This document shows, in pieces, positions 1-5,430 of a stretch of DNA of 5,430 nucleotides. The notes beneath the pieces are model-generated. The model saw only the letters and a list, made by a program, of their open reading frames with translations, did not search any database and was not told the DNA's origin. Source of the DNA: Bacillota bacterium (GTDB lineage: Bacteria; Bacillota; Clostridia; Oscillospirales; Acutalibacteraceae); the NCBI GenBank assembly GCA_029007015.1, contig JAQXHB010000100.1:1-5430 (forward strand). Reading direction: 5' to 3'. Every line of letters begins with the position of its first letter. Positions within the stretch are counted from its first letter, which is position 1. The translations under genes were made by a program, and so were the position numbers.

Positions 1-3000
1 AGGCGATGGCCACATCCCGTCCGCTCATGAGTTTGCCGTCGGTTTCCAGTCTGACGCGTGAGCGCAGGCCGTTCATCACCAGCGTTTGGTGCGCCTCGGC
101 AAGGCCGAGTTCCCACGGCAGACCGGCATTGTGTATTGAACTCTTGGGTGCGGCGCCGGTGCCTCCGTCATAGCCCGAGATGAGCACCACGCCCGCGCCG
201 GCCTTTGCAACGCCGGCGGCAACCGTGCCGACACCGGCCTCAGACACCAGTTTTACCGATATTTCAGCGTCGCGGTTAGCATTTTTGAGGTCGAATATGA
301 GTTGCGCCAAATCCTCGATTGAATAAATATCGTGGTGAGGCGGCGGCGAAATGAGCGACACGCCCGGGGTCGAATAACGGGTCTTGGCTATCCACGGATA
401 GACCTTTTTGCCGGGCAAATGGCCGCCTTCGCCGGGTTTTGCGCCCTGCGCCATTTTTATCTGTATTTCCTTGGCACTGCATAGATATTCACTGGTCACG
501 CCGAAACGGCCCGACGCCACCTGCTTGATGGCGCTGTTTCTCTCGGTGCCGAGGCGCTGTGTATCCTCACCGCCCTCGCCTGAGTTGGACTTGCCGCCCA
601 GCCGGTTCATGGCAATGGCCATGCAGGAGTGGGCCTCCTCCGAAATGGAGCCGTAAGACATGGCGCCCGTTTTAAACCGTTTGACAATCTCGCTGGCCGG
701 CTCGACTTCGTCAAGCGGCACGCCGCCGTTTTCGTCCCACACAAACTCAAGCAGTCCGCGCAGAGTGTGCGGCTTGCGCTCGTCATCAACCATCTCGGTG
801 TACTGCTTGAAGCGCTCGTAGGAGCCGCTCTGGGTAGACTCGCGCAGGGCGATGATAGTCTGCGGATTGTAAAGGTGGTCCTCTGCCCCCTTGCCGGAGC
901 GCAGTTTGTGCATACCGACACTTTCCTGCGTCTCGTCAACGCCGAGACCGAGCGGGTCAAAGGCATGGTTGTGTCTCCACTCAACGCCCTCGTCAATTTC
1001 ATCCAAGCCGATGCCGTTGACCGGACTGATGGTGTTGGTGAAATACTTATCGACTACCTCTTTGCATATACCGATGGCCTCAAATATCTGCGCCGACTGG
1101 TAAGACTGCAGAGTCGATACGCCCATTTTGGACGCAATCTTGACAATGCCGTGCAGTATTGCATCGTTATAGTCGGCAATGGCGGTGTGGTAATCCTTAT
1201 CCAGACGGCCGCTGTCGATGAGCGATGTGATACATTCGTGGGCAAGATAGGGGTTTATCGCACGCGCACCGTAGCCGAGCAATGTGGCAAAATGGTGCAC
1301 ATCGCGCGGCTCTGCACTCTCCAGCACAATCGAAACGGCGGTGCGCTTTTTGGTGCGTATCAGGTACTGCTCCATGGCAGATACCGCCAGCAAAGACGGT
1401 ATGGCAACATGGGTCTCATCAACGCCTCGGTCAGACAGTATGATGATATTGGCGCCGTTTTTGTAGGCGCGGTCGCACTCGACAAAGAGGCGGTCAAGCG
1501 CTTTTTCGAGTGAAGTGTTTTTGTAGTAAAGCAGTGACACCGTCTGCACCTTGAAACCGGGTCGGTTCATGTGACGGATTTTCATCAAATCGACCGATGT
1601 GAGTATCGGGTTGTTTATCTCAAGGACATTGCAGTTGTCCGGCTTATCCTCGAGCAGGTTGCCGTCTGAGCCGACATAAACGGTCGTGTCGGTCACTATT
1701 TCCTCGCGCAGAGCGTCGATAGGTGGATTGGTAACCTGAGCAAAAAGTTGCTTAAAGTAGTTAAACAGCGGTTGATGCTTTTCAGACAGCACCGCCAGCG
1801 GAACATCGCAGCCCATTGACGCTGTCGCCTCGATGCCGTTTTTGGCCATCGGCAAAATGGCCTCATTTATATCCTCGTATGTATATCCAAACACCTTATA
1901 CAGGCGGCTGCGTTCCTCATCAGAGTAGTGCGGCACCTTTTTGTTCGGGATATCGAGCGATTTGAGGGTGGCCAGATTGCGGTCAAGCCACTCGCCGTAG
2001 GGCTGTCCGGTTGAGTAATGCTCCTTGCATTCCTCATCCGAGATAATCTTTTTCCGGACGGTATCTACCAGCAACATACGGCCGGGCTGAAGGCGCGACT
2101 TGCACACGATGTCCTCGGGCGGAATGTCAAGCACGCCTACCTCAGACGACAGAATGAGTTTGTTATCGCGGGTAATATAGTATCTGGCCGGACGCAGTCC
2201 GTTGCGGTCGAGCACGGCTCCCATGATGTCGCCGTCAGAGTAAAGTATTGCGGCAGGGCCGTCCCACGGCTCCATCATCGTGGCATAGTAATGATACATG
2301 TCACGCTTACTGCGCGACATGTTTTGGTCGTTTTTCCACGGCTCAGGTATGGTTATCATGACGGCCAGCGGCAGAGGAATGCCGTTCATCATCAAAAATT
2401 CCAGCGTGTTGTCCAGCATGGCCGAGTCGGAACCGGACACATTTATGACCGGCAGTACCTTGTCCATATCCTGCTCCATGCAGGTGGAGTGCATGGTCTC
2501 CTCGCGCGCAAGCATGCGGTCGGCATTGCCGCGAATGGTGTTGATTTCACCGTTGTGCAAAATGAGACGGTTGGGGTGAGCGCGCTCCCAACTCGGCATG
2601 GTGTTGGTCGAAAAGCGCGAATGAACCATGGCGATGGCGCTCTGATACGACTCATCCTGCAAGTCAAAGTAGAAGCGGCGGAGTTGTCCGACCAGGAACA
2701 TTCCCTTATACACGATGGTGCGCGATGAAAGCGAGCAGACATATGTGTTGTCATTGCTCTGCTCAAACACGCGGCGGATAACATATAGTTTGCGGTCAAA
2801 ATCAAGGCCGCGCGCAATGTCGGACGGGCGCTTTACAAAGCACTGCATGATGTGCGGCATCGAGCCCTTGGCGCGTTCACCGAGAATGCTGCTGTCGGTG
2901 GGGACATCGCGCCATGCGATAAATTCCACGCCCTCCTTGCCGCATATAACCTCAAACATTTTCTGCGCCTGACGGCGTTTGAGAGAATCGTTTGGAAAGA

Positions 3001-3274
3001 AAAACATGCCTACGCCGTAGTCGCGCGCGTCACCGATGTCCATGCCGAGCCGGCCAAAAAAGTTGTGTGAGATTTGTAGCAGTATTCCCACGCCGTCACC
3101 GGTCTCGCCGGCCGCATCCTTACCGGCGCGGTGCTCTAACTTTTCAACGATGGACAGTGCATCATCAACAATGGAGTGTGATGCTTTGCCGTCAATGCTT
3201 ACAACGGCGCCTATGCCGCAGGCGTCATGTTCAAACGCCGAATCGTATAATGTTCTCTGTTCAGATTCACTCAT
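1..3274 (-). CDS. gltB: Glutamate synthase (GOGAT) large subunit, 3' end cut by window edge
   Basis: Transfers the amide nitrogen of glutamine to 2-oxoglutarate, giving two glutamates; cytoplasmic. About 1091 codons of a family usually near 1500 are present, with no in-frame stop. The class II glutaminase domain starts at Cys19 (DACGIGAV), the expected nucleophile, so an 18-residue propeptide is probably removed. Substrate-loop motifs follow: HSRFSTNT at 218, NGEINT at 241 and DRNGLRPAR at 356. The central domain includes NPPID at 516. The FMN/synthase domain shows GAMSYGS (870), GGKSNSGEGGED (893), KPGEGGHLPGKK (946) and the phosphate-loop-like DGGTGAAPKSS (1036). The window ends shortly before the place where the family has its 3Fe-4S cysteines, so these and the C-terminal GXGXG beta-helix cannot be checked. 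The start is fixed by a Shine-Dalgarno sequence and the propeptide length. A GltD small subunit may follow outside the window. Identification is firm. Confidence 0.97.
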   Translation of the reverse strand, partial: MSESEQRTLYDSAFEHDACGIGAVVSIDGKASHSIVDDALSIVEKLEHRAGKDAAGETGDGVGILLQISHNFFGRLGMDIGDARDYGVGMFFFPNDSLKRRQAQKMFEVICGKEGVEFIAWRDVPTDSSILGERAKGSMPHIMQCFVKRPSDIARGLDFDRKLYVIRRVFEQSNDNTYVCSLSSRTIVYKGMFLVGQLRRFYFDLQDESYQSAIAMVHSRFSTNTMPSWERAHPNRLILHNGEINTIRGNADRMLAREETMHSTCMEQDMDKVLPVINVSGSDSAMLDNTLEFLMMNGIPLPLAVMITIPEPWKNDQNMSRSKRDMYHYYATMMEPWDGPAAILYSDGDIMGAVLDRNGLRPARYYITRDNKLILSSEVGVLDIPPEDIVCKSRLQPGRMLLVDTVRKKIISDEECKEHYSTGQPYGEWLDRNLATLKSLDIPNKKVPHYSDEERSRLYKVFGYTYEDINEAILPMAKNGIEATASMGCDVPLAVLSEKHQPLFNYFKQLFAQVTNPPIDALREEIVTDTTVYVGSDGNLLEDKPDNCNVLEINNPILTSVDLMKIRHMNRPGFKVQTVSLLYYKNTSLEKALDRLFVECDRAYKNGANIIILSDRGVDETHVAIPSLLAVSAMEQYLIRTKKRTAVSIVLESAEPRDVHHFATLLGYGARAINPYLAHECITSLIDSGRLDKDYHTAIADYNDAILHGIVKIASKMGVSTLQSYQSAQIFEAIGICKEVVDKYFTNTISPVNGIGLDEIDEGVEWRHNHAFDPLGLGVDETQESVGMHKLRSGKGAEDHLYNPQTIIALRESTQSGSYERFKQYTEMVDDERKPHTLRGLLEFVWDENGGVPLDEVEPASEIVKRFKTGAMSYGSISEEAHSCMAIAMNRLGGKSNSGEGGEDTQRLGTERNSAIKQVASGRFGVTSEYLCSAKEIQIKMAQGAKPGEGGHLPGKKVYPWIAKTRYSTPGVSLISPPPHHDIYSIEDLAQLIFDLKNANRDAEISVKLVSEAGVGTVAAGVAKAGAGVVLISGYDGGTGAAPKSSIHNAGLPWELGLAEAHQTLVMNGLRSRVRLETDGKLMSGRDVAIA

Positions 3275-3284
3275 ACTGTAATGT

Positions 3285-3291
3285 TCCTTTC
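3285..3291 (-). promoter_or_regulatory. gltB ribosome binding site next to the asnB stop codon
   Basis: GAAAGGA lies 10 bases before the gltB ATG and starts one base after the asnB TAA (3295-3293). The whole intergenic gap is 18 bases. There is no room for a promoter or terminator, so gltB is read from the asnB transcript. Ribosomes finishing asnB would terminate on the gltB binding site, which suggests (inference) translational coupling. Confidence 0.75.
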
Positions 3292-3292
3292 T

Positions 3293-4873
3293 TTATTTGC
3301 CGCTGTCGCCGTAGTTAGCCAGCACTCGGGCCGACGGGTCGTTGACATTGCAGCCTTCCCAATCCTTGTTGGGCATCCAGAAATCAGCCACCATATGCGC
3401 CTGACCCGGGTAATACTTTTCAAACAGTTCGCGATAGAGCAGTGATTCCTTTGTGAATGGCGTCGCAAACGAATACTGCTGACACTTTGACTCAAACTCC
3501 TCGTCGGAATAGGTCTTTTCGGCGTAGGCTTTCAGGTCGTCTACCATCGAATGGCCGACGGCGTCGCTGAATGCCGCTTTCTCGCGCATCAAAATGTCGT
3601 ATGGCAGATAGTCGCCCTCAAATGCGTGGCGCAGCAGGTATTTGCCCTTGCCATAGCGGTTCATTTTCATCTCGGGGTCGAGGCTCATGACATATTCGGC
3701 AAATTCGAGGTCACCGAATGGCACTCGCGCCTCAAGCGAGTTGACCGAAATGCATCGGTCGGCGCGCAGTACATCGTACATATACAGTTCGCGCACGCGC
3801 TTTTCGGCCTCTTTTTGAAACTCCTCGGCCGACGGAGCAAAGTCGGTGTACTTATATCCGAACAACTCATCGGAAATCTCACCCGTAAGCAGCACTCTCA
3901 AATCGGTATTCTCGTGGATGTATTTGCACACAAGATACATGCCGATAGAGGCGCGTATGGTGGTTATATCGTAAGTTCCGAGCAGCGCAACCACATCGGG
4001 CAGCGCCTCCAGAACATCTTTTTCGGTAATTATTACCTCTGTATGCTCAGAGCCGATGTAATCGGCAACCTGCTTTGCATACTTGAGGTCAATTGCATCG
4101 GTGCTCATGCCGATTGCAAATGTTTTTATCGGTTTGTCTGACAGTTTGGCCGCCACAGCGCAAACAAGCGATGAGTCCAAACCGCCCGACAGCAAAAATC
4201 CTACCGGAGCATCGGCATCAAGCCTCTTTTCAATGCCCGATATCAGTTTCTCGCGGATTTTTGTGCATGCTGTCTCGAGGTCATCGCGGCAAACCTCGCT
4301 AACCTTGCTGATATCGCGGTAGCAGGTGAATTTGCCGCCCTTGTAGTAGTGTCCGGGCGGAAACGGCATTATTCTGTCGCAGATGCCCACTAAGTTTTTT
4401 GCCTCGCTGGCAAACAAAACGGCACCGTCATCGCTGTATCCGTAGAACAGCGGGCGTATACCAAACGGGTCACGCGCGGCGATGTACTCGCCCGTCGCGC
4501 CGTCATATATAATAAGCGCAAATTCGGCATCGAGCAGACTAAACATCTCGGTGCCATATTCCTTATACATCGGCAGTAACAACTCGCAGTCGGAGCCGCT
4601 GACAAATTTATACCCCTTGTCCTCGAGCTGCTGTTTCAGTTTGCGAAATCCGTATATCTCGCCGTTGCAGACGACATAACAGCCGTCGAATGAAAAGGGC
4701 TGCATGCCGCTTTCATCCATTCCCATTATCGCCAGCCGGTGAAATCCCAGAAAGCCCTTGCCTGTATCGATGATACGCGACATATCCGGCCCTCTCGATA
4801 TGGTTTTATCAAAACCTGCCTTGAATTTTTCCTCTTTCATTTCAGTACCGCAGTACCCCATTATTGAACACAT
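3293..4873 (-). CDS. asnB: Asparagine synthetase B, glutamine-hydrolysing
   Basis: Makes asparagine from aspartate, ATP and glutamine (EC 6.3.5.4), in the cytoplasm. The 526-residue protein is slightly shorter than E. coli AsnB (about 554) but has both domains. In the N-terminal Ntn glutaminase domain, Cys2 follows the initiator Met directly (MCSIMGYCG) and becomes the nucleophile after Met removal. RGPD (27-30), HRLAI (45-49), NGEIY (70-74) and SDCE (94-97) are the expected glutamine-site motifs. The C-terminal ATP-pyrophosphatase domain has the PP-loop SGGLDSS (229-235), TYDITTIRAS (300-309), GEISDELFG (331-339) and an SLEARVPF motif. The need for Cys at position 2 and a strong Shine-Dalgarno sequence 7 bases upstream fix the start. 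The gene lies behind an Asn-type T-box and ahead of gltB. TYDITTIRAS and the C-terminal block FSDAVGHS resemble true AsnB enzymes rather than the AsnB-like amidotransferases of surface-polymer or peptide modification. Confidence 0.97.
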   Translation of the reverse strand: MCSIMGYCGTEMKEEKFKAGFDKTISRGPDMSRIIDTGKGFLGFHRLAIMGMDESGMQPFSFDGCYVVCNGEIYGFRKLKQQLEDKGYKFVSGSDCELLLPMYKEYGTEMFSLLDAEFALIIYDGATGEYIAARDPFGIRPLFYGYSDDGAVLFASEAKNLVGICDRIMPFPPGHYYKGGKFTCYRDISKVSEVCRDDLETACTKIREKLISGIEKRLDADAPVGFLLSGGLDSSLVCAVAAKLSDKPIKTFAIGMSTDAIDLKYAKQVADYIGSEHTEVIITEKDVLEALPDVVALLGTYDITTIRASIGMYLVCKYIHENTDLRVLLTGEISDELFGYKYTDFAPSAEEFQKEAEKRVRELYMYDVLRADRCISVNSLEARVPFGDLEFAEYVMSLDPEMKMNRYGKGKYLLRHAFEGDYLPYDILMREKAAFSDAVGHSMVDDLKAYAEKTYSDEEFESKCQQYSFATPFTKESLLYRELFEKYYPGQAHMVADFWMPNKDWEGCNVNDPSARVLANYGDSGK

Positions 4874-4877
4874 GATA

Positions 4878-4912
4878 CGTCCTCCTTATGCACATTTATT
4901 TATTTTAGGACG
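4878..4912 (-). promoter_or_regulatory. Predicted Shine-Dalgarno sequestrator hairpin
   Basis: CGTCCT (4912-4907) pairs perfectly with AGGACG (4883-4878) across a 23-base A-rich loop. The 5' strand is also used by the antiterminator-type fold, so the two are mutually exclusive. The 3' strand covers the end of the Shine-Dalgarno sequence. No U-run follows, so it does not look like an intrinsic terminator. The inference is that charged tRNA-Asn leaves this hairpin formed and translation low. The helix is only 6 bp, which limits confidence. Confidence 0.65.
4881..4887 (-). promoter_or_regulatory. asnB ribosome binding site, predicted target of T-box sequestration
   Basis: AAGGAGG, a near-perfect Shine-Dalgarno sequence, sits 7 bases before the asnB ATG. 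Its last three bases (AGG, 4883-4881) and the next three (ACG) are complementary to CGTCCT at 4912-4907 of the leader, so the site can be hidden by base pairing. Confidence 0.85.
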
Positions 4913-4939
4913 AGCTGTGCTGCCCGTGGTACCACCTAA
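4905..4939 (-). promoter_or_regulatory. T-box antiterminator/antisequestrator fold with tRNA-acceptor bulge
   Basis: Lower helix TTAGG/CCTAA (4939-4935 with 4909-4905), a 7-base bulge TGGTACC (4934-4928) and upper helix ACGGGC/GCTCGT (4927-4922 with 4915-4910, one G-U pair) closed by the loop AGCACA. This is the standard T-box element. UGGU in the bulge would pair with the free NCCA end of uncharged tRNA. Forming it ties up 4915-4905 and so frees the asnB ribosome binding site. Confidence 0.87.
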
Positions 4940-5048
4940 TTTATCCCTGACGGGATCACTCAAACGGCTCTTGCAAGCCTTCTCATTTAACGCATGAGGT
5001 ACGGCGCACCTACTGCTCTCACCGAGGTTCAGATTGCGGCTCGGAAGT

Positions 5049-5051
5049 GTT
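5049..5051 (-). promoter_or_regulatory. Predicted specifier triplet AAC (Asn) in T-box Stem I
   Basis: On the 3' side of the specifier loop the RNA reads GCGAAAG-AAC-A-CUUCC. Placed against the well-known B. subtilis glyQS leader (CGAAA-GGC-A-UUCUU), the triplet before the conserved A is AAC, an asparagine codon. This agrees with the downstream asnB. Shifted readings GAA (Glu) or ACA (Thr) are possible but fit the position and the gene less well. Confidence 0.8.
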
Positions 5052-5141
5052 CTTTCGCACGCATCTGCTGTGTGGCTCTCACCGCCCCACACTCGCTGTG
5101 AGCAGATAATGCGTGCTACTTTTCTTCGTCTATGCCTTTAA

Positions 5142-5430
5142 TTATTCAACATCCTGCAGTGCATCATAACCCTGTTCGCCGGTTCTGACCTTCACCACAT
5201 TCTCGACATTGTAAACGAATATCTTACCGTCACCGATATGTCCGGTGTAAAGTACCTTCTTGGCAGTCTCGATGACCTGAGCCACCGGTACCTTGCTGAC
5301 AACGATGTCGACCTGAATCTTCGGCAGCAGAGTGGCCTCAACAGCAACGCCGCGATAGTACTCCTGCTTGCCCCTCTGAGCGCCGCAGCCCATGACATGC
5401 GACACGGTCATGCCGGTTATGCCAATAGCC
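5142..5430 (-). CDS. P-II nitrogen regulatory protein (GlnB/GlnK family), 5' end cut by window edge
   Basis: Small trimeric signal protein that binds ATP/ADP and 2-oxoglutarate and controls ammonium transporters, enzymes or regulators through its T-loop. The visible part begins with AIGITGMTV, which aligns to about residue 22 of E. coli GlnB, so some 21 N-terminal residues lie outside the window; an internal Met (5411) is not the start. By GlnB numbering, the T-loop spans about 37-55 and contains GAQRGKQEYYRG, followed by LLPK (Lys58), the nucleotide-binding B-loop TGHIGDGKIFV (83-93, Lys90) and the C-loop segment VRTGEQG. Position 51, the tyrosine uridylylated in enteric P-II, is Val here; Tyr45 and Tyr46 are present. 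The protein ends at about residue 116, near the usual 112. The family is certain; glnB versus glnK cannot be decided, as the upstream gene (an amt would suggest glnK) is not visible. Confidence 0.95.
   Translation of the reverse strand, partial: AIGITGMTVSHVMGCGAQRGKQEYYRGVAVEATLLPKIQVDIVVSKVPVAQVIETAKKVLYTGHIGDGKIFVYNVENVVKVRTGEQGYDALQDVE

Larger units (their letters stand above)
4878..5130 (-). ncRNA. T-box riboswitch leader of asnB, tRNA-Asn type
   Basis: Cis-acting RNA that binds a matching tRNA and senses its aminoacylation. Visible parts, 5' to 3' on the RNA: the typical T-box opening GACGAAGAAAAGTA (5130-5117). Stem I base GAAG/CTTC (5127-5124 with 5047-5044). A specifier loop with AGTA on the 5' side and GAA on the 3' side, the usual loop-E arrangement. 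Stem GCACGCAT/ATGCGTGC (5116-5109 with 5064-5057), then CTGCT/AGCAG (5105-5101 with 5069-5065). A distal part with AGCGAG and the loop GGCGGTGAGAG (5086-5076) closed by GTGTGG/CCACAC, as in the tRNA-elbow-docking module. A small stem CCGAG/CTCGG (5044-5040 with 5026-5022) and a stem III-like GGCT/AGCC (4979-4976 with 4969-4966) follow, then the conserved T-box sequence AGGTGGTACCACGGG (4937-4923). Stem assignments were made by eye; the class call is secure. Confidence 0.93.

Noticed and set aside
629..1513. Plus-strand open frame of 294 codons
   Set aside because: It is antisense to gltB codons that match the GOGAT family throughout; the translation resembles nothing I recognise, and it is explained by the codon bias of the opposite strand.
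2018..2728. Plus-strand open frame of 236 codons
   Set aside because: Antisense to the gltB glutaminase domain, which contains the conserved NGEINT and HSRFSTN motifs; no family resemblance of its own.
3551..4141. Plus-strand open frame of 196 codons
   Set aside because: Antisense shadow of the asnB synthetase domain; low-complexity His/Val-rich translation without recognisable motifs.
4893..4895. ATG upstream of the asnB start as a leader peptide or alternative start
   Set aside because: It has no ribosome binding site, is out of frame with asnB, and would put the Shine-Dalgarno sequence inside the coding region; Cys2 of AsnB fixes the start at 4873.
4878..4912. Intrinsic transcription terminator in the T-box leader
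   Set aside because: The hairpin is weak with a large loop, and no T-run follows on the RNA strand; the sequence after it is the asnB start region.
5163..5168. TATGAT (minus strand) as a -10 box for asnB inside the end of the P-II gene
   Set aside because: It is a good -10 match, but the hexamer 17 bases upstream (AGGTCA) is a poor -35, and the bases are explained by the P-II codons for Gly-Tyr-Asp. Left as a possibility for transcript mapping only.

Overview
All recognisable genes in this window lie on the minus strand and belong to nitrogen assimilation. In transcription order (right to left) they are: the 3' part of a P-II signal-transduction gene (5430-5142, cut by the right edge), a T-box leader RNA (about 5130-4878), a complete glutamine-dependent asparagine synthetase gene asnB (4873-3293), and the 5' two thirds of the glutamate synthase large-subunit gene gltB (3274-1, cut by the left edge). 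The presence of a T-box, strong purine-rich ribosome binding sites and an AsnB of the gut-Clostridia type (Lachnospiraceae/Oscillospiraceae-like, by general family resemblance) point to a Firmicute of class Clostridia with moderate GC content. The species cannot be named from the sequence.

The three genes are closely spaced. Only 11 bases separate the P-II stop codon from the start of the recognisable T-box, and 18 bases separate the asnB stop from the gltB start. No intrinsic terminator or convincing promoter is visible in either gap. The simplest reading is one transcript, P-II - T-box - asnB - gltB, possibly with an additional start inside the end of the P-II gene. A ligand-sensing P-II protein is thus encoded next to two glutamine-consuming amidotransferases, both with an Ntn-type class II glutaminase domain: AsnB makes Asn from Asp, and GltB makes Glu from 2-oxoglutarate.

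The most interesting element is the leader. Stem I carries an AAC (Asn) triplet in the specifier position, matching the downstream asnB. The T-box antiterminator-type fold is clear. The competing structure is not a terminator: there is no U-tract, and the anti-pairing segment CGUCCU is complementary to AGGACG, which overlaps the asnB Shine-Dalgarno sequence. This predicts a T-box acting on translation initiation, unlike the usual transcription-terminating T-boxes of Firmicutes, and perhaps placed inside an operon so that uncharged tRNA-Asn can raise asnB (and, through coupling, gltB) independently of the P-II gene.

I see no mobile elements, CRISPR arrays, tRNA or rRNA genes. Long open frames on the plus strand are antisense shadows of gltB and asnB. 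No new kind of system is evident; the leader's mechanism is the part worth testing.
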